Source: Channa striata (taxonomy: Eukaryota; Chordata; Actinopteri; Anabantiformes; Channidae). Taken from it: DNA of 64,000 bases. A program made the position numbers and the translations under genes. The stretch is from positions 1,426,001 to 1,490,000 of the forward strand of contig CM065171.1 of NCBI GenBank assembly GCA_033026295.1. Direction: 5' to 3'. The notes under the pieces are model-generated. The model was not told the origin of the DNA. It was given only the letters and a program-made list of their open reading frames with translations, and searched no databases. Shown here piece after piece: positions 25,799 to 38,764 of the stretch; the first letter of the stretch is position 1, and each line of letters starts with the position of its first letter.

Positions 25799-26260
25799 GC
25801 ATTTTTCAAACCAAGCCACCCACTGAGGCAAAAACTGGTCCACTCCAAGGACAAAAAACCCAGACAGAAGGAGACCAAAGCAGTATATGCAGTATACTGC
25901 AGCTGAACCTGTACAGTACAGGTTGGAGAAACTAACCAACCACTTCCCAAATGCATGGCACAAAACAGGAGGGCCACCTCCTCGGGACAAGACTCAGCAG
26001 ACCACCTGCATCTGAAAGATAAGGGTCAAGACTTTGAAGAGAGCAATGTCCACATTCTAGAGAGAGAAGGCCAATATTTCAAAGATCTAATTCAGGTCAG
26101 ACTAGAAAAAAACCTCTCTGACCTCTGTGACACCACTTATCAAATACTCATTCATCACTCCTGAGGCATCTCCACAATTGTTCACACTCTAATGCATGTG
26201 ACCCCAACAACACACATGAAAGCAGGGCGGGAAAACAACCACTAGATGATCATCAAGTGT
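25799..26260 (+). mobile_element. Penelope-like element, GIY-YIG endonuclease fragment
   Basis: One plus-strand frame reads FFKPSHPLRQKLVHSKDK, then KAVYAVYCS, one TGA stop (25904), VGETNQPLPKCMAQNRRA, then DSADHLHLKDKGQDFEESNV to a stop at 26162. This is the linker and GIY-YIG endonuclease domain of a Penelope-like retroelement. The family normally has LYIGET and an HKRM arginine; here the tyrosine is replaced and the arginine region is PKCM, so catalysis would be lost. The reverse-transcriptase domain upstream is absent, with similarity starting abruptly near 25797. Weak C-terminal similarity may continue to about 26260. Confidence 0.85.
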
Positions 26261-27799
26261 CATCGAGAGTTTCTCTCAGCTAATGGTAAAATCCGTTCAA
26301 AAACTACAACCACATCCAGCTGCCAATGAAGATTTTTGGAACTTTAATAATATATTTAAAAAAAACAGGTTTTCCTAATACTGTACACATCCATATACAT
26401 GCATGAATTTTAATTTAAATTCAAAACTCTCATTGATACACCTTTTTTTCACAAAACTGTTGACCTGTCAAAAATGTATGTATTTATGTCAAAACAATCC
26501 ACCTCAAACTGAATGCCAAGGAAAAACTGATCTCATAGATGTTTCCCATATTAGTTGTCCATATTTAGAAAGTAAAATACAGCTGAAGCAAACGAGGTTG
26601 GCAAATATTTGGCCAAAAGATTGAAATCTTTACCTGATGAATAAACTATACCTGTACACGTCCAACCTTTGAACTATACCAGTGTCAAGCTGCATTCTGT
26701 GAAGTTTCGGTCGAGCATGTGCATCCCAGTGAAGCTCGGCCTTACGCACTGACACAGGCCTGCTGTTCACCGGTATTCCTCTCAGTCCACACACACACAC
26801 TACCTGCTTTGTCAATACTGTACTCCTACAGGAAATAACACCCATGCACAGTTAAGGTGTGTGTGCACCTGTATGCGTGTCATGTTACTGATTTCAGCCA
26901 TTAGAGGAACTCTGCTTCAGGAGGAGGAAAGAGCGTACAGTGTGCCGCTAATGGCACTGAAATCTACACTACTGTACCTGAAAGGTAACGAGCACAATGA
27001 GGAGTCCGGACTGAGCGGACAAGCCTACAGAAAGCTGATGTTGAACGTTATCCGGGCTGCTTAAGGCGGGGATTATGATGCGGGACATCCACCACACATG
27101 TATTGGGACTATTTTTCCACTTAACATGTGCGTTTGGGAAGGCAGAGCTCCATATTGCGACTATGCGGCTCTTCTCATTGTTTGCTCTTTGAAGAGGAGC
27201 AGCTATGAATGTTGCATGAGGGATACAGGCTGCGCCGGCCTGCTGAGGAACAGCATGAGGTTACTGATGCTGGAAAACAAACACGTAACTTTAGTCAAAC
27301 ACAAGCCTCTGCAATGTTGACGAGGTGGGGAAATGTGTCTGCTGTCAGCCGAGCCGCTAACAGCTTCGCACAGGGACGAGGACAGAGGGGGAGATGGGGA
27401 GACGTCACTCCAGCTTTCAGGCAGCTGCTCGATCATCACATCTGCTAAGCTTCGTGTAAAGCTAGTGCTTGAAGGTCGTCTATCTGCAACCCCTCATCTA
27501 TTACCAGAACTCTTCACGAACGTCGACTGAGCTGTTGCCTCCACATGCAGCCCCATGCTGTGTGTCTGGAGCCTATTCAAAGGAATGGTTCACAGAAATC
27601 TTATCTTCCCAAATTTTTTGAGTTCATGCATGCTGAATTTTAGCTGCATACAGCATCTTAAAAAATCCTCTGCCTTATCGTCTTCCTTTGTGAACCTAGT
27701 AATGAAGGCTGGTGTCTCCAACACCACCTGACGTTTAAAAAAATGTTTTAATCTTTTCTTAATCTTAATGTTAATCTATGGAATCATGTCTCCACCACT
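26261..27799. other. Unassigned non-coding DNA, relatively GC-rich in places
   Basis: Positions 26860-27540 are less AT-rich and have several open frames, for example 26861-27064 plus strand ending LSGQAYRKLMLNVIRAA. None matches a family I know, and they overlap frames on the opposite strand. Confidence 0.4.
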
Positions 27800-27965
27800 C
27801 GGGAAAAATCATGATAATTTCTCAATATTATGATTATAATTCAAAATAATAAAGACACTATCTCAAAATAATGACTCACTTAATCAAAATAATGAGATAT
27901 TTTCTCAATATTACAAGTTACTAATTCAAAATAATGAGATACTTTCTCATTTCATTTTCTCAAAT
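27800..27965. repeat. Degenerate tandem repeat based on CAAAATAATGAG
   Basis: At least four diverged units of TCAAAATAATGA(G/C) interspersed with TTTCTCAATATTA phrases. This is a simple satellite-like repeat seen in fish introns. Units are too diverged and unevenly spaced for a CRISPR array. Confidence 0.7.
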
Positions 27966-30074
27966 CATTTTCAGGATTTTAAACCTTTAAATGCCAGTGT
28001 ACTCTTTTGAATCCTTACTTTTTAAAAAAATCAATGTTTTTCATAGAGTAAATAGTAGGGGATGGGGCTTTGGAGATGATTAAAACATGGATATGTGAAA
28101 CATGTGTGTGTGACTCCATAAGCACACACGGGTCATTTCCCGGGTAAAAAAGGTAATCAGCACAAAGGTGTAAGACATGTAAGAGAAAAGTTAGTAGCTT
28201 TCAACAATGTAATTGAAAGAAAAGTTGGTGTGACATGACTAAAATAATCAGCAAAAAAAAGAAAGTTGCAAGAAATGTACCAAATTGCCCGAAGAGCAAT
28301 GTCATTAATAAAACCAGAGTTCCTGTTCAGGTTTTGTGGCAATATGTAGTTTGAAAAAACATGAAAGTAGCTGCTGCTTTTTTTAAGATGGACTTTTTGT
28401 GCTTGAGATCCTTGTCTTGCTGCGTTGACCTTTAGCTGATGAGGTTTTAGTCTCCCTCAGGATTATCTGGTTTTCTTAGTCCTGGTGTAGCAAAGCATGT
28501 TTAATCGTAGTTACAGTAGGGTGTGCTCTGTGTGGAATTCTCAGTTTAGTTCGCAGTCGATGTAATAGAATAACGGACTTCGAACTAGAGAACTCAGATG
28601 GCTTGATGCTCCTCTGGGTTAGCAGTTGTTTTCACCTCTTCACTCTCCCATGACGCCATTTCTACCACTTACCTTTCAGATAGTGGACTCATGAAAACTG
28701 ACCTTTATTCAGGTGAGAAAGAGGCTGCAGGTTTTGGATGTTCCCTTCGATCTTTTGTGACTTTCTGGATGACTCATCATCATGATCTTGGAATAACTTT
28801 GAAAGGTCAGACACCTCTGGAGGCAACAAATCCCGTTTTTGCTTCAATGAATATGTTTGATAAGGTTGCATTTGTCCTATGTTATATAAAGTTGTGAAAA
28901 GGTGTTTCTGCCATCTTAAGCATTGGAATGTGATTACATATCTCAAATTAATTATTCAGCTCTGGTTAGAAAAAATTATTCCAAATGATGAAGCTAAACC
29001 TAAATAAATAATGCATTCAAAAGGTGATGAGCGGAATAGATGTTAGCATCAGCTCTTGTAAATTGCCAGTGAGCCCCATCTTCTGCCAAGAAATCAAATA
29101 CAATGCAAAACAAATTATTTAATAATATTTTTACTACAACTCACAGATCAAATATGACAGTTTATGGCAAATGTAAAGATATACCCAAAAGACTTTTAGT
29201 CTGTTTACCAAAGTACTACTTATCCTAAAACACCGGTCTAAAAGTACGATACGATTCCTGTGATGACAGCCGCACTACGATTGAGGGAGGATGAGTCAAA
29301 CTGAGTGAAGATGGGTGCTGATGATCAAAAACCCTGCGGCTAATCTGAAAATTAACAACATTAAGGCAAAATGTGGAGCAGAGAAGGTGCTGAGCTGCTA
29401 ATGAAATGCAATCAGTCAGAGTTTTAAAAGGCCAGTTTTTAATGGGCCCACAGTGAACGTCACCCGCTGCTGTTAGAATGGCAGGGATGTCCTTACCTGG
29501 CACAAACATCATTAGAACGGACACTGCAGTTAGATTACACGTCACTACCAATTCTGCTCATGGCCAGTTGCTATGACAGCACAACAAAAATCCCCCAGTT
29601 CTTCCTTAAAATACCTTCACATCCACTGTGTGTGTGTGTATGTGTGAGGGAGCGGGTGCATGCAGTTATTTGAACAACACTTAACCCACTCGGATGCAAA
29701 CCTTTTCTAAATGTTAGAGAAGAACATGAATGGATAGAGAACAAGGATCCAGTAAAGCCTAAAGCTCCAAACGCACACACTCGTCATGCTACTGGACATG
29801 TTTGGACATGGACATGTTTTTCATTTTAATTCAGACTGTGACTGTTACCTAAGCCCAACCGCAGAAACTGCATCCTAACAGGAGAAAGTGCATGAACTAA
29901 TGGCTTCTGCATTAATTCATTAGTCATAAAATGCAGTTCAATTTTCATCATCAAGTCACTAGTGTAGACAAACACAGCGTGCCTATGCTAATCATTGACA
30001 CATTATTGAACACATCCATTAAACATTTAAAATGCTATTCGAAACAGCCAGCGAGCCCTTGAATTTATTATCTG
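27966..30074. other. Unassigned non-coding DNA
   Basis: No gene or named repeat. A 108-codon minus-strand frame at 29225-29551 lacks recognisable domains. Confidence 0.4.
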
Positions 30075-30190
30075 GTTCAAACTCCTTTGACAGCAATAGC
30101 CACAACCAAAAGCTTCCTGTAGCTGAGGATTAGATCTGCAAGACATGGTTCCTCACAGAACTGCTTCGTCTCAGACATGGTGTTAGCGTT
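30075..30190 (-). mobile_element. Tc1-like fragment, same family as 22045-22990
   Basis: CCTTTGACAGCAATAGCC, AGCTTCCTGTAGCTG and CACAGAACTGCTTCG follow the antisense of the 3' end of the Tc1-like transposase family also present at 22 kb. No terminal repeats are visible; it is a small relic. Confidence 0.6.
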
Positions 30191-32158
30191 GCAATTTCAC
30201 CTTAGTTTCATCAGTGTTCAAAACATTTTCATAGATGCATCTATAGAAGCAGGTAAGGTGTAACAACTTTGTCTTGTGCTGATGGACAATGAAAACTGTA
30301 ATATTCCTTTATTTTTTACAGCCTAACAGGCAGGTATGAGAGAGGCCACCTCGCTTTTAGGAAATATAACTTTAGTTTACAACTCACAGGTTTGAAGCGG
30401 CTCTTAACTGACATTGGTGGCAACTGGACACATGAAAAGAAGGATATGTAATCTTAGCAGGACCCCACCGTTTCATAATGCAGGGAGAACACAGAACTGG
30501 CTTTGCACAGCTTCTATGACACTCTGCAACAGGAAACGACTGGAAATCACTTGATGTGCACCATACTTTCATACAGACTATGGCAGTCCTGCTGCAGGTT
30601 TTGTTTTATAGTTCAACGTTGAAATAATAATAATAATAATTGCATTAATTCCATACAACTTTCAGTAATTGCATTCACTTTCCTTAACTTACTTTAGAAC
30701 ATGGAAACTTCGTTGTTATTTTCCGAAACTGTAGTGGGCGTGAGAAGAATGGGATGCAAAGTCCAGTATGATGCTTCTGCGTGACACAGTATGTAAACAG
30801 CACGTACATGCACGTGTGCTGTGTTTTACTTGTTTTTATGTCATTTTTTATATTTTTTTAAACAGTAAGCACGTTTGTTATCTAGCTATAAGAGCATTTT
30901 AGAAGGAGGCAGAAGTGAAGAGTGAAGATTGCTGTAGCTTTTTTATGTACCATCCTTATTAAAATAAGACATATGAAACATAGATTGACATCAGTTTTCC
31001 ACATTTCCTAGATTCAAACTGTGTGTCCATCACGTCCGTCATGGCTTAGACGATGCTTTCACAATTACATTCAAAACTAGTTTAATCTCCGAAGAAAAAC
31101 TAAAGAATATCCATTATCTGCACAAAAACTGTAGTATTAAAGTGGCATAAATATACATATATATATATACATTCATATATAAATTATCCGGAGAATTTGT
31201 CTGTAAAGATTTCTCCCCAAACTCAACATTACTCCACAGTTTTTATCCATGCACTCCAGTACACTGCAGTCCAGAAGCCCACATCCTGGGCAGGTTGCTG
31301 CTTAACTGTGTGCAGAGTTATAATCTCATCATCGTAAATCAACATGCCAACCAAGGAGCAGCATTTACGAGCAACATGGAGCAAGTAGGCAAAACACACA
31401 CACACGCGTTCACAGCACAGACCGCAGTTTGGCTGCAGGGATTTTGGTCTCCAGCATGTGTCACCTCAAAAATAAACAATAGGCCTTAGAGCCATTAGGC
31501 CACAACCGCAGTTTCTTTTTTAACTGCCACTAGAAAGTTAGTTCCAGCACAACCACTCAATAGCTTGTCTGTCTTTGTGTTTCGCTTGGCTGTGGACAAA
31601 TCATTTACCAAGGAACCTCACACCACACTTTTCTGTCACACTTTATTAGCGAGCAATATTCTGCACTTTATAAAGGCTCTTTGTCTATTTATCATCCGTC
31701 ATTGTCTCAGTGGCTTTGAAATACGTATGTTGAATATGCAAGTGGTGACAGAATCTTTTCACCATCAATAAGAAAATATCTGCAGATTTTGACTGTATGT
31801 GCCGCCAAATGTTCTGCTTTCCTTATATTTAAAGCATGAAGGAAGCCATTGGATATTTGTAAAAGTATTGCACAAAGAGTTTATTACAAAGTAGAAACAA
31901 GGGGTGCTGTTGTCAAGATGGCAGTACATTAATCAGGTCAGACAAGCAATAGAAAAAGAAATAATGTTTTACCTACAAAGATGTGAAAGCTCGTTGCATG
32001 TGTAAGCAAAACATTTAAAGACCCTAAAAAAACGAAATGAAATCTTTGATGTCTAGCAGTATTTAAAGTCTTGTTTTAGACAGTCTGGTCAGTGCTAAAA
32101 AAGACAAAGATTTGTCTTTCTATCCTAAACATAATACACTTGCAGGATGTGCACAAAG
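30191..32158. other. Unassigned non-coding DNA
   Basis: Includes a short (TAA)n at about 30626-30640 and a TA-rich patch at about 31150-31175. Nothing else recognised. Confidence 0.4.
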
Positions 32159-32286
32159 GGCGACTGGGCTACAGTTGTTGGTTTGATCCTCTGGTCACAT
32201 GTCACGCCATTGGTATATGAGTGTGAGTGTGAATGGGTAGATAAGAAGCAGTAAAAAAGCACTATATAAGTGCAGACCATTTACAC
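32159..32286 (+). repeat. Short tRNA-like dispersed repeat with 3' end
   Basis: Contains TTGGTTTGATCC (B-box-like), GTGAATGGGTAGA, and ends CACTATATAAGTGCAGACC. The last 19 bases, AAGTGCAGACCATTTACAC, also end the copy at 62746-62900. Confidence 0.65.
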
Positions 32287-32374
32287 CAACACAGTCAGTT
32301 TGAAATGAAAACTCAGGATGTGAGCAAAGTCAGGACTTTAATTTAACAAAAAGGCGGCATTAACCAGGAACTAC

Positions 32375-32497
32375 AGCCATGATGGTAAGGCAGTTGTCCA
32401 TGGACCAGAGGGTCAGTGGTTTTATCCACAGAAGCTGAACCCCTAGTTGCTAGGTGCTTTGGATAAAAGTGCTACATGAGTAGGCATTTACCATGAC
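32375..32497 (+). repeat. Short dispersed repeat, related copy
   Basis: Reads TGGTAAGGCAGTTGTCCATG, then GGGTCAGTGGTTTTATCC and GCTTTGGATAAAAGTGC, ending near TAGGCATTTACCATGA. It is a diverged copy of the same type as 32159-32286, separated by about 90 bases. Confidence 0.55.
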
Positions 32498-32529
32498 CAC
32501 TGGCCACTGGAAATCTAAGCATGAGGTAC

Positions 32530-33195
32530 ACGCACATGACTAAGGCCATTATTAGGCTGCAATGAGAAACAGAATACTCTTCATGGTGAAGAACAACCTT
32601 TGACAACATCTCAATGATGCTTCACCACGAGGTGCAAACAACTAGCAATGCCCAAGGACAGAAGGGCCAGATTAGACTAAAGACACCTCAAAAACCTGCC
32701 CTGTTCTGGGATAAGATTCTTGGACTGATCATGCAAAGATGACCTTGTACCCGAATGATGAGAAGGAAAGCAACAGCTCATTATCCAAAGCATCATCACA
32801 TCATCTGTCAAACACAGTGGAGGCAGCATTTGGCATAGCTGCCAAAAGAACCGGGTCACAGGTGTTTATTGATGAGCTGACTGGTGAGAAAAGTTGCAGT
32901 GAATTCTGAGGTTTGCAGCACCGGACTCTGCTTAGATTCAGCTAAATGCTGCAAAACAGGGCTCACAAACATACAGCGAAAACCAAGAGGTTCTCAAAGC
33001 AAAGAAATGGAATATTCTTTACTGGCCCAGTCAGTGACCCACAGTGACCATCTAAACCCAACAGAGCAGTTCTTTACTTACTGAAGACAAGACTGAGGGC
33101 AGAAAGACCCACAAACCAGCAGCAGCTCAAGTCCCGGCAAATTTGGGAGTCATTCACTGCAAATGATTTTTATTTAAGTATTAAGGGCAATAATG
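32530..33195 (+). mobile_element. Tc1-like element, C-terminal two thirds, decayed
   Basis: The plus strand follows a fish Tc1-like transposase gene: TGCAAACAACTAGCAATGC and GACAGAAGGGCCAGATTAG (about 32630-32680), FWDKILGLI where FWNSILWTDE is expected (32700-32735), TSSVKHSGGS (about 32800-32830), GIAAKRTGSQVFIDELT in a shifted frame (to about 32883), and SDHLNPTEQFFTY (about 33041-33082) with the final catalytic glutamate. Frames shift several times. Neither terminal repeat is identified. The next element (33440-34220) is on the opposite strand and looks like the same or a sister family. Confidence 0.85.
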
Positions 33196-33439
33196 ATGTT
33201 TGTCATTATGTGAGTTTGTTCATTGTTTACGGTTGCGGGTCGTATGGTTGTAATTAGTGAAAGGTTAATGCCAGATCATGAATCGAAGCTGAAAGGCTCG
33301 ACATCTTGATTTGTTGCATTTCAAATTTACTGTGGTGGTGTACAGAGGCAATGGGGAAAAAATGTCTTATGATTCCAATATTTATGAGCCTATACCTGAG
33401 CGTAGGTTTAGAACTGCCAATGAGTTAATCTCTGTATAT

Positions 33440-34220
33440 TAGCAGACACAATTTGTCCATCCAACAAAGGTCAGGGAGCCTGTTCCAGAAGCAGCCATGA
33501 CACTACATCCACTGTTAGGTTCTAGGATTTGAGCAGCTTCCTCAACCTTTCCAATCAAACCGTGGTCACATCAGTCCAAAAAACTTTGTTCCAGCTTTTA
33601 TGAATCATCTCTTTTCTTTTGTACAGATTTGTTCTGACGTGGGGTTTATGTCTCATGCAGAAATGGATGGTGGCTCACTTCGAATGGTGGAGTGTGTGAT
33701 ATGTTCGTCATTCCGCTCTGACACTGTTTCTATCATCAGCTGCTGTTGTTTTTCTGGTCTCTGTATGTCGCTCATTACAACAGGGGTTTCTTGCATTTTC
33801 GGGACATTTAAATTGTTGTTGTGCAATGCCTTTGTAATTCTTATCTTTTTGCAAAACGCCTTGTTTTCCCCTACACACAGCTCTCTGGTTTCCATGTTAA
33901 TTTTCTGAACAACAAATAAAGTCTTTACAAGCAAAAAACAAAGTGAAGTTATTTAGATCTATTTTATTGTTTGAGAGTCAATCTCACGGGACACACCTGG
34001 ATAAGAAGATACACCTGCTAGTCACATGTTCACATACTTTTGGAAGAGATAAATACTTTAGGGAACTGACACAAAAGGGGCTTTACGCTCCTTAGTGGAT
34101 CAAGCTGTAAAAACCCATCAAACAAAAGCTGAAATTCAGAACTTTCATCTGATATTCACCTACATTCCCCAGTGTATAATAAAATCCACTGAATTAGCCC
34201 AGTGCTTCGGATACTTTGAA
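33440..34220 (-). mobile_element. Tc1-like element, N-terminal part with 5' end
   Basis: Minus-strand frame from the methionine codon at about 33896 starts METRELCVGENKAFCKK, the start of a Tc1-like transposase, and continues through degraded helix-turn-helix sequence to RPEKQQQLMIETVSERN. Further on are NKVFWTD (about 33590) and MAASGTGSL (about 33500). The 5' untranslated part at 33990-34220 contains AGTCACATGTTCACATACTT and AAGCTGAAATTCAGAACTTT, which I recall as terminal regions of this family. The element is truncated after the G-rich box, near 33440, about 250 bases from the convergent copy at 32530-33195. Confidence 0.8.
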
Positions 34221-37200
34221 AGAGACTGCGTTTTGTCACTGCTCTGTGACATCTATTAGCTCTGCTCTGACTCATTTTCTTTTTGTCGCAAAGGAAAATG
34301 GTTTGCTCCTCACTGCAGGCCCGTCCTCCAGCTGCAAAAACAACACGATGGAAATAATATTAATCCAATTTTACTGTTCCACAAATACCAACTAAATAAA
34401 TCACAGGTCGCAGAATTTGATGGGTCACAGGGTATGTTGTTCTCAAAAATACCACAAGTGTCTACTGCAGTGTGTCGACAGTGGAAAAATATTAAAGCAG
34501 AGACTCATTGTTGTTCCCTTTGATATGATAATAATTCTGCAACTATTTCCATTCACAGTTTTTGTTAGTTTTTCTTGCACCTAATTACACTTGGATATAA
34601 AAAAGTCCACATGTTCCAGCCTGTTCAGCCTGTCTTCTAACAACCTGTGTCACTACTACTCATAATTTATAAAGATTAGTGCCTTTTCTGTCTTTACTAC
34701 AACTAGGGGTATTATTATGACCGTCAGATGTAATCATTAGAGGCCATTATCTGCATTATTTCAGGTTTATATTTTTATTCTGGAGCTCCACTGAAGCAGA
34801 TCCCTCTGATTCACAATTCCAAAAACTGCTTGTTTTTCTCACAATGGGCCTTATGCTGTAACGGTTTCCTGTAGCTCCTGGTTCTTTGAGGCTCCCCCTC
34901 AGCCCAGGTTTATTCTGTTGTAATTGGCCAGCCTGCAGACGCCTGCCAAAGTGCACAGCATTGTGCATGTTGAAGGGGTGTGAAGCCGAGAGGGTTTGCG
35001 GTCAATTTATAGACTGATGTTCATGACTTTGGCAGATGATGTGATGGACATTAGATTTCCTAGAAATTGTGTCTCGGTCTCTCTAATTGTTATTCATACT
35101 TTTTCATACATGTTTCCTAACCAACTAAACTGCAAATGCAAAATATTTTTGTAAGAAACAATTAATATTTGGATTATAGCCCACTACAACGTGCCTTGAA
35201 AAACTGAAGAATACATTTAGTTACCTCGTGAGCCTGGTAATGTGAAGTGCTTTGATGCCAAATTCACGAGCTCGACCCCAACCAACGGCAAATCCCATAC
35301 CAGCATCAATCAGGTTCAAAATACTTTCATTATGTGATTACTTCTCCTCTGGTCCTCGAGTTGTAAGCACATGCAAACAGCTCACCAGTGTTGGACAAAC
35401 TTCACAGATTCTGAGTTGGAAATTTATTAAGAAAATAACTACAGCCTGATGAAGATAAAAAAAACAGCAGGCTGCAGTTATTAAAAATGATGCATATGCT
35501 TTAAACTGAACAGCATTAGATCAATGGGGTCACATAAAAAGTGTTACAGTGATGCAACAAAAACGCAGTAAGTTCACATAGTCTTGAGTCTCCCCTATGA
35601 AACGCTGAACGCAGCCATTGTGTCTGAACAGTAACTATATGTGGCATCGATTGATAAATTCAGATTAACTCCAACATTTTTAGGTTCCTTGAAACTGTAT
35701 GTTTGGGTTAACTTTGCTGTTCTTGAATAATACTGCATATACCTGCATATAGAAATGTGTGTTCTGAGTGTGAGCTGAGCGCCACCTACAGACCACATCC
35801 TGTAATGAGATCGCCGTTAGAGTGACAAACCCACGCGGTAGAGACACTTTCAATCCAGGGTCACAAGAGTTAGTTGTTTTTCTATGTATGTCCGTGTGCT
35901 GTTTTTTCACCCATCATTTCTAAATAATGCTGTGAGTAAAGGTCCCACACAAAATACATAAAAGGATTAATATTACTTTTTCAGGTTATGTACCTGAAAC
36001 TCGTTCAGCATAGCTACTGGCTTCTGCGAAGAGCTGATTGTCGAGATGGAATCCAACAAAATGCAGCCCACATCGCCATCCTGTTCTACTTCCTTCTCTA
36101 GGCTTTACACGAATCGCCATCGATCTCGAGCATTGCTCGCATCCATCTTCTCAAATCACATTTTTAAATCCATTTCACATAGATGGGATGAAAGCCTCTC
36201 CTAAAATGCAGCTGAGCCAGCGGCGGGCATAGCTGCAGATTTATGTCAATCTGAGGCAGCAAACTTGTATTGTAGCTAGGCCTTAGGGAAATGACAGAAT
36301 TATTAGTCACTGAATTTCTCAGCTCTCCCCAATGCAGGTAAAACACTATGACTGGACCCTGTTCCCATAACAGACTTTTTTTTTTCGATCCCGTGTATCT
36401 CTACTAATCTATCAAGGCTGTGCGATAAAACATGAGTTAAGGTACTTTTGCTCTTAGTGTTACACTTCTGCCTCTGCTCTTCTAGACAGGAGATTATTTA
36501 AAGAGCCTAAGCCAGGAAGGAATAGTGCAGAGAATATAAAACCTGCTCAGAGAGCAGCATAGAGAAAGCAGCCTTAGTCAGATCCAGATAGAAAAGAGAC
36601 AGAACTGTAGCCTCAGATAAAGCTGTTGCTGCGTCATGTTCTCTATTCGTGGCTCAGACTTCTGTCAGACAACGGGCAGCAACACTGGCGTCAGAGCTGT
36701 GAAAGCTTGAAATCTTAATATTTTCAAGCCTTTCAACACAGATGTTTACACGCCACACTTTGATGCAGCATTTATATGACATGGATTCAATCATACCTGG
36801 AGGAATTCGAAAAGAGAGCTCAGATAGGTGCCAGTGAGCTCAGCTCCCTCTCCTCCATGTGACAGTAGATGCATTTGCCATTTGACTTGTTTTTAGGTAC
36901 GCAGCCTCCTAACTGCCGATCTGCTTTGCCAGAGGCTGCTCCAATGAAATTACATTACATTTACAAAGTAGTCAAACAAGGCAAGATGAGGCAACCTTTA
37001 CTCTGCATCTTGGTGTTTTCTGAACGATGCTGGGATTGCATCTACATTGCTTCCTGCACATGTAATATAGTCTCTTGCTCTACTTTGACATTACCTTTCA
37101 TAATTTTACATCATGTGGAGGCGTTAACATTGAATTTAGCACACTAATTGACTAATTTAAGTTGTATTAAAGAGAGATGTAATTGTTTCCAGGAAAGTTA

Positions 37201-37323
37201 GGATGTTCAGCAATTAAAAAAAAACTGAAATCATTTCAATTTGTTGATTTGTTGAAACAACATTAAATCAAATGTAGCAACCAAGAAATTTAAAAAACAA
37301 AACAAAACAAAACAGAAGTTAGC
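34221..37323. other. Unassigned non-coding DNA, 3 kb
   Basis: No gene, RNA or repeat family recognised. Frames are all under about 95 codons with no domain signatures. Confidence 0.4.
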
Positions 37324-38652
37324 CACAGTTTGCAAAATTATTCATACCCCTTGAACCTTTCCACATTTTGTCATATTACAGCCACAAATGTATTTTATTG
37401 GGATTTTATGTGATAAACAAAGACAAAGTGGCACATAATTGTGAAATGAAAGGAAAATGATAGTGGTTTCCAAAATGTTTTACAAAAAAATATCTGAAAA
37501 GTGTGGCATTCATTTGTATCCAGCCCTTGTTAAGAGAACATTAGTGCGAAAACAGCATCATGAAGTCCAAGTCTAACACCAGACAGGTCATGGAGAAAGC
37601 TGTGGAGAAGGTTGAAATATAAAATTAAAAAAAAATAAAATATATCCCAAGCTTTGAACATCTCACAGAGCACTGTACAATCATCTGAAAATAAAAAGAG
37701 TTTGACACAACTGCAAACCCTCCAAGACATGGCCGTCCAATAAACTGACAGGCCAGGCAAGGAATAATTTAAGGATTAAGCATTAATCAGTGACGCAGCC
37801 AAGAGGTCCGTGGTAACTGTGGAGGAGCTGCAACGATCCACAGCTCAGGTGGGAGAATCTGTCCGCAGGAAGAAGGTCATTGTTATAAGAAAACCATAAG
37901 AAGTTGTGTTACAGTTTGTGACAAGCCATTCATGAAGAAGGTTCTCTGGTCAGATGAGACCAAAATTTATCCTCTTGGTGTAAATGCTAAACACTATGTG
38001 TGTCAGAAACCTAACACTACACATCACCCTGAACACACCATCCCCACCGTGAAACACGGTGGTGGCAGCACCATGTTGTGGGGAGGCTTCTCTTCAGCAG
38101 GGACAGGATGGATGGAGCCAAATACAGGGCAACCTTAGAGGAAAACCCGTTACAGTCCGCAACAGACTTGAGACTGGGGCAGGAGGACAACGACCCTGAA
38201 CATACAGCCAGAGCTACAATGGAACCGTTTAGATCAAAGCATATTTGTGTTAGAATGGCCCAGACCAAGTCCAGACCTGAATCCAACTGAGAATCTGTGG
38301 CAAGACTTGAAAATTGCTGTTCACAGACGCTCTTCATTCAATCTGCCTAAGACTGAGTTAACAAGAACAGAAAAAACTTTCACTCTCTAGATGTGCAAAG
38401 CAGGTGGAGACAAACCAAAATGTTTTGCAGCTGTAATTGCAGTGAAAGGTGGTTCTACAAAGTATTGACTCAGGGGGGCTGAATACAAATGATGAACACA
38501 CTTTTCAGATATTTATTTGTAAAAGATTTATTTGTTCAGTTCACAATTATGTGCCACTTTGTTATGTATCACATAAAATCCCATTAAAATACATTTAAAT
38601 TTATGGTTGACAAAATGTGGAAAATGTATGAAAACCTCTGGAAGGCACTGTG
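37324..38652 (+). mobile_element. Tc1-like transposon with both terminal inverted repeats
   Basis: Outer ends are CACAGTTTGCAAAATTATTC (left) and GGAAGGCACTGTG (right). Inside them, 37361-37445 and 38540-38620 are inverted copies sharing GTGGCACATAATTGTGAA and GGGATTTTATGTGATA. The plus strand encodes KVLWSDETKIYPLG (first catalytic Asp at 37953-37955), IPTVKHGGGSTMLWGGFSSAG, then after a frameshift EDNDPEHTARATMEP (second Asp) and a degraded NP-ENLWQDLK (Glu). The N-terminal DNA-binding region (37560-37920) is broken by stops and an A-rich insertion. All three catalytic positions are traceable, but no single frame joins them. Length of about 1.3 kb is slightly short for an intact member of the family. 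Confidence 0.92.
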
Positions 38653-38764
38653 CATCTCACTACTGGTTCTAATGTAGTGGCGGACTGTGGTCCACATAAA
38701 AACTTTATGGTCTGCAGCTGCACAGTCCCAGCAGTACACAGCAAACTCACACCTAATGAACTTA

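Noticed and set aside
25799..25990. Minus-strand open frame continuing upstream of the unexplained stretch
   Set aside because: This part is the complement of the well-supported plus-strand Penelope frame.
26861..27064. 68-codon plus-strand frame with a reasonable-looking C-terminus
   Set aside because: Not recognised, no splice sites or neighbours that support it. Kept only as a note in the unassigned region.
27800..27965. CRISPR-like array
   Set aside because: Repeat units are diverged and unevenly spaced, spacers are not unique, and the DNA is clearly vertebrate.
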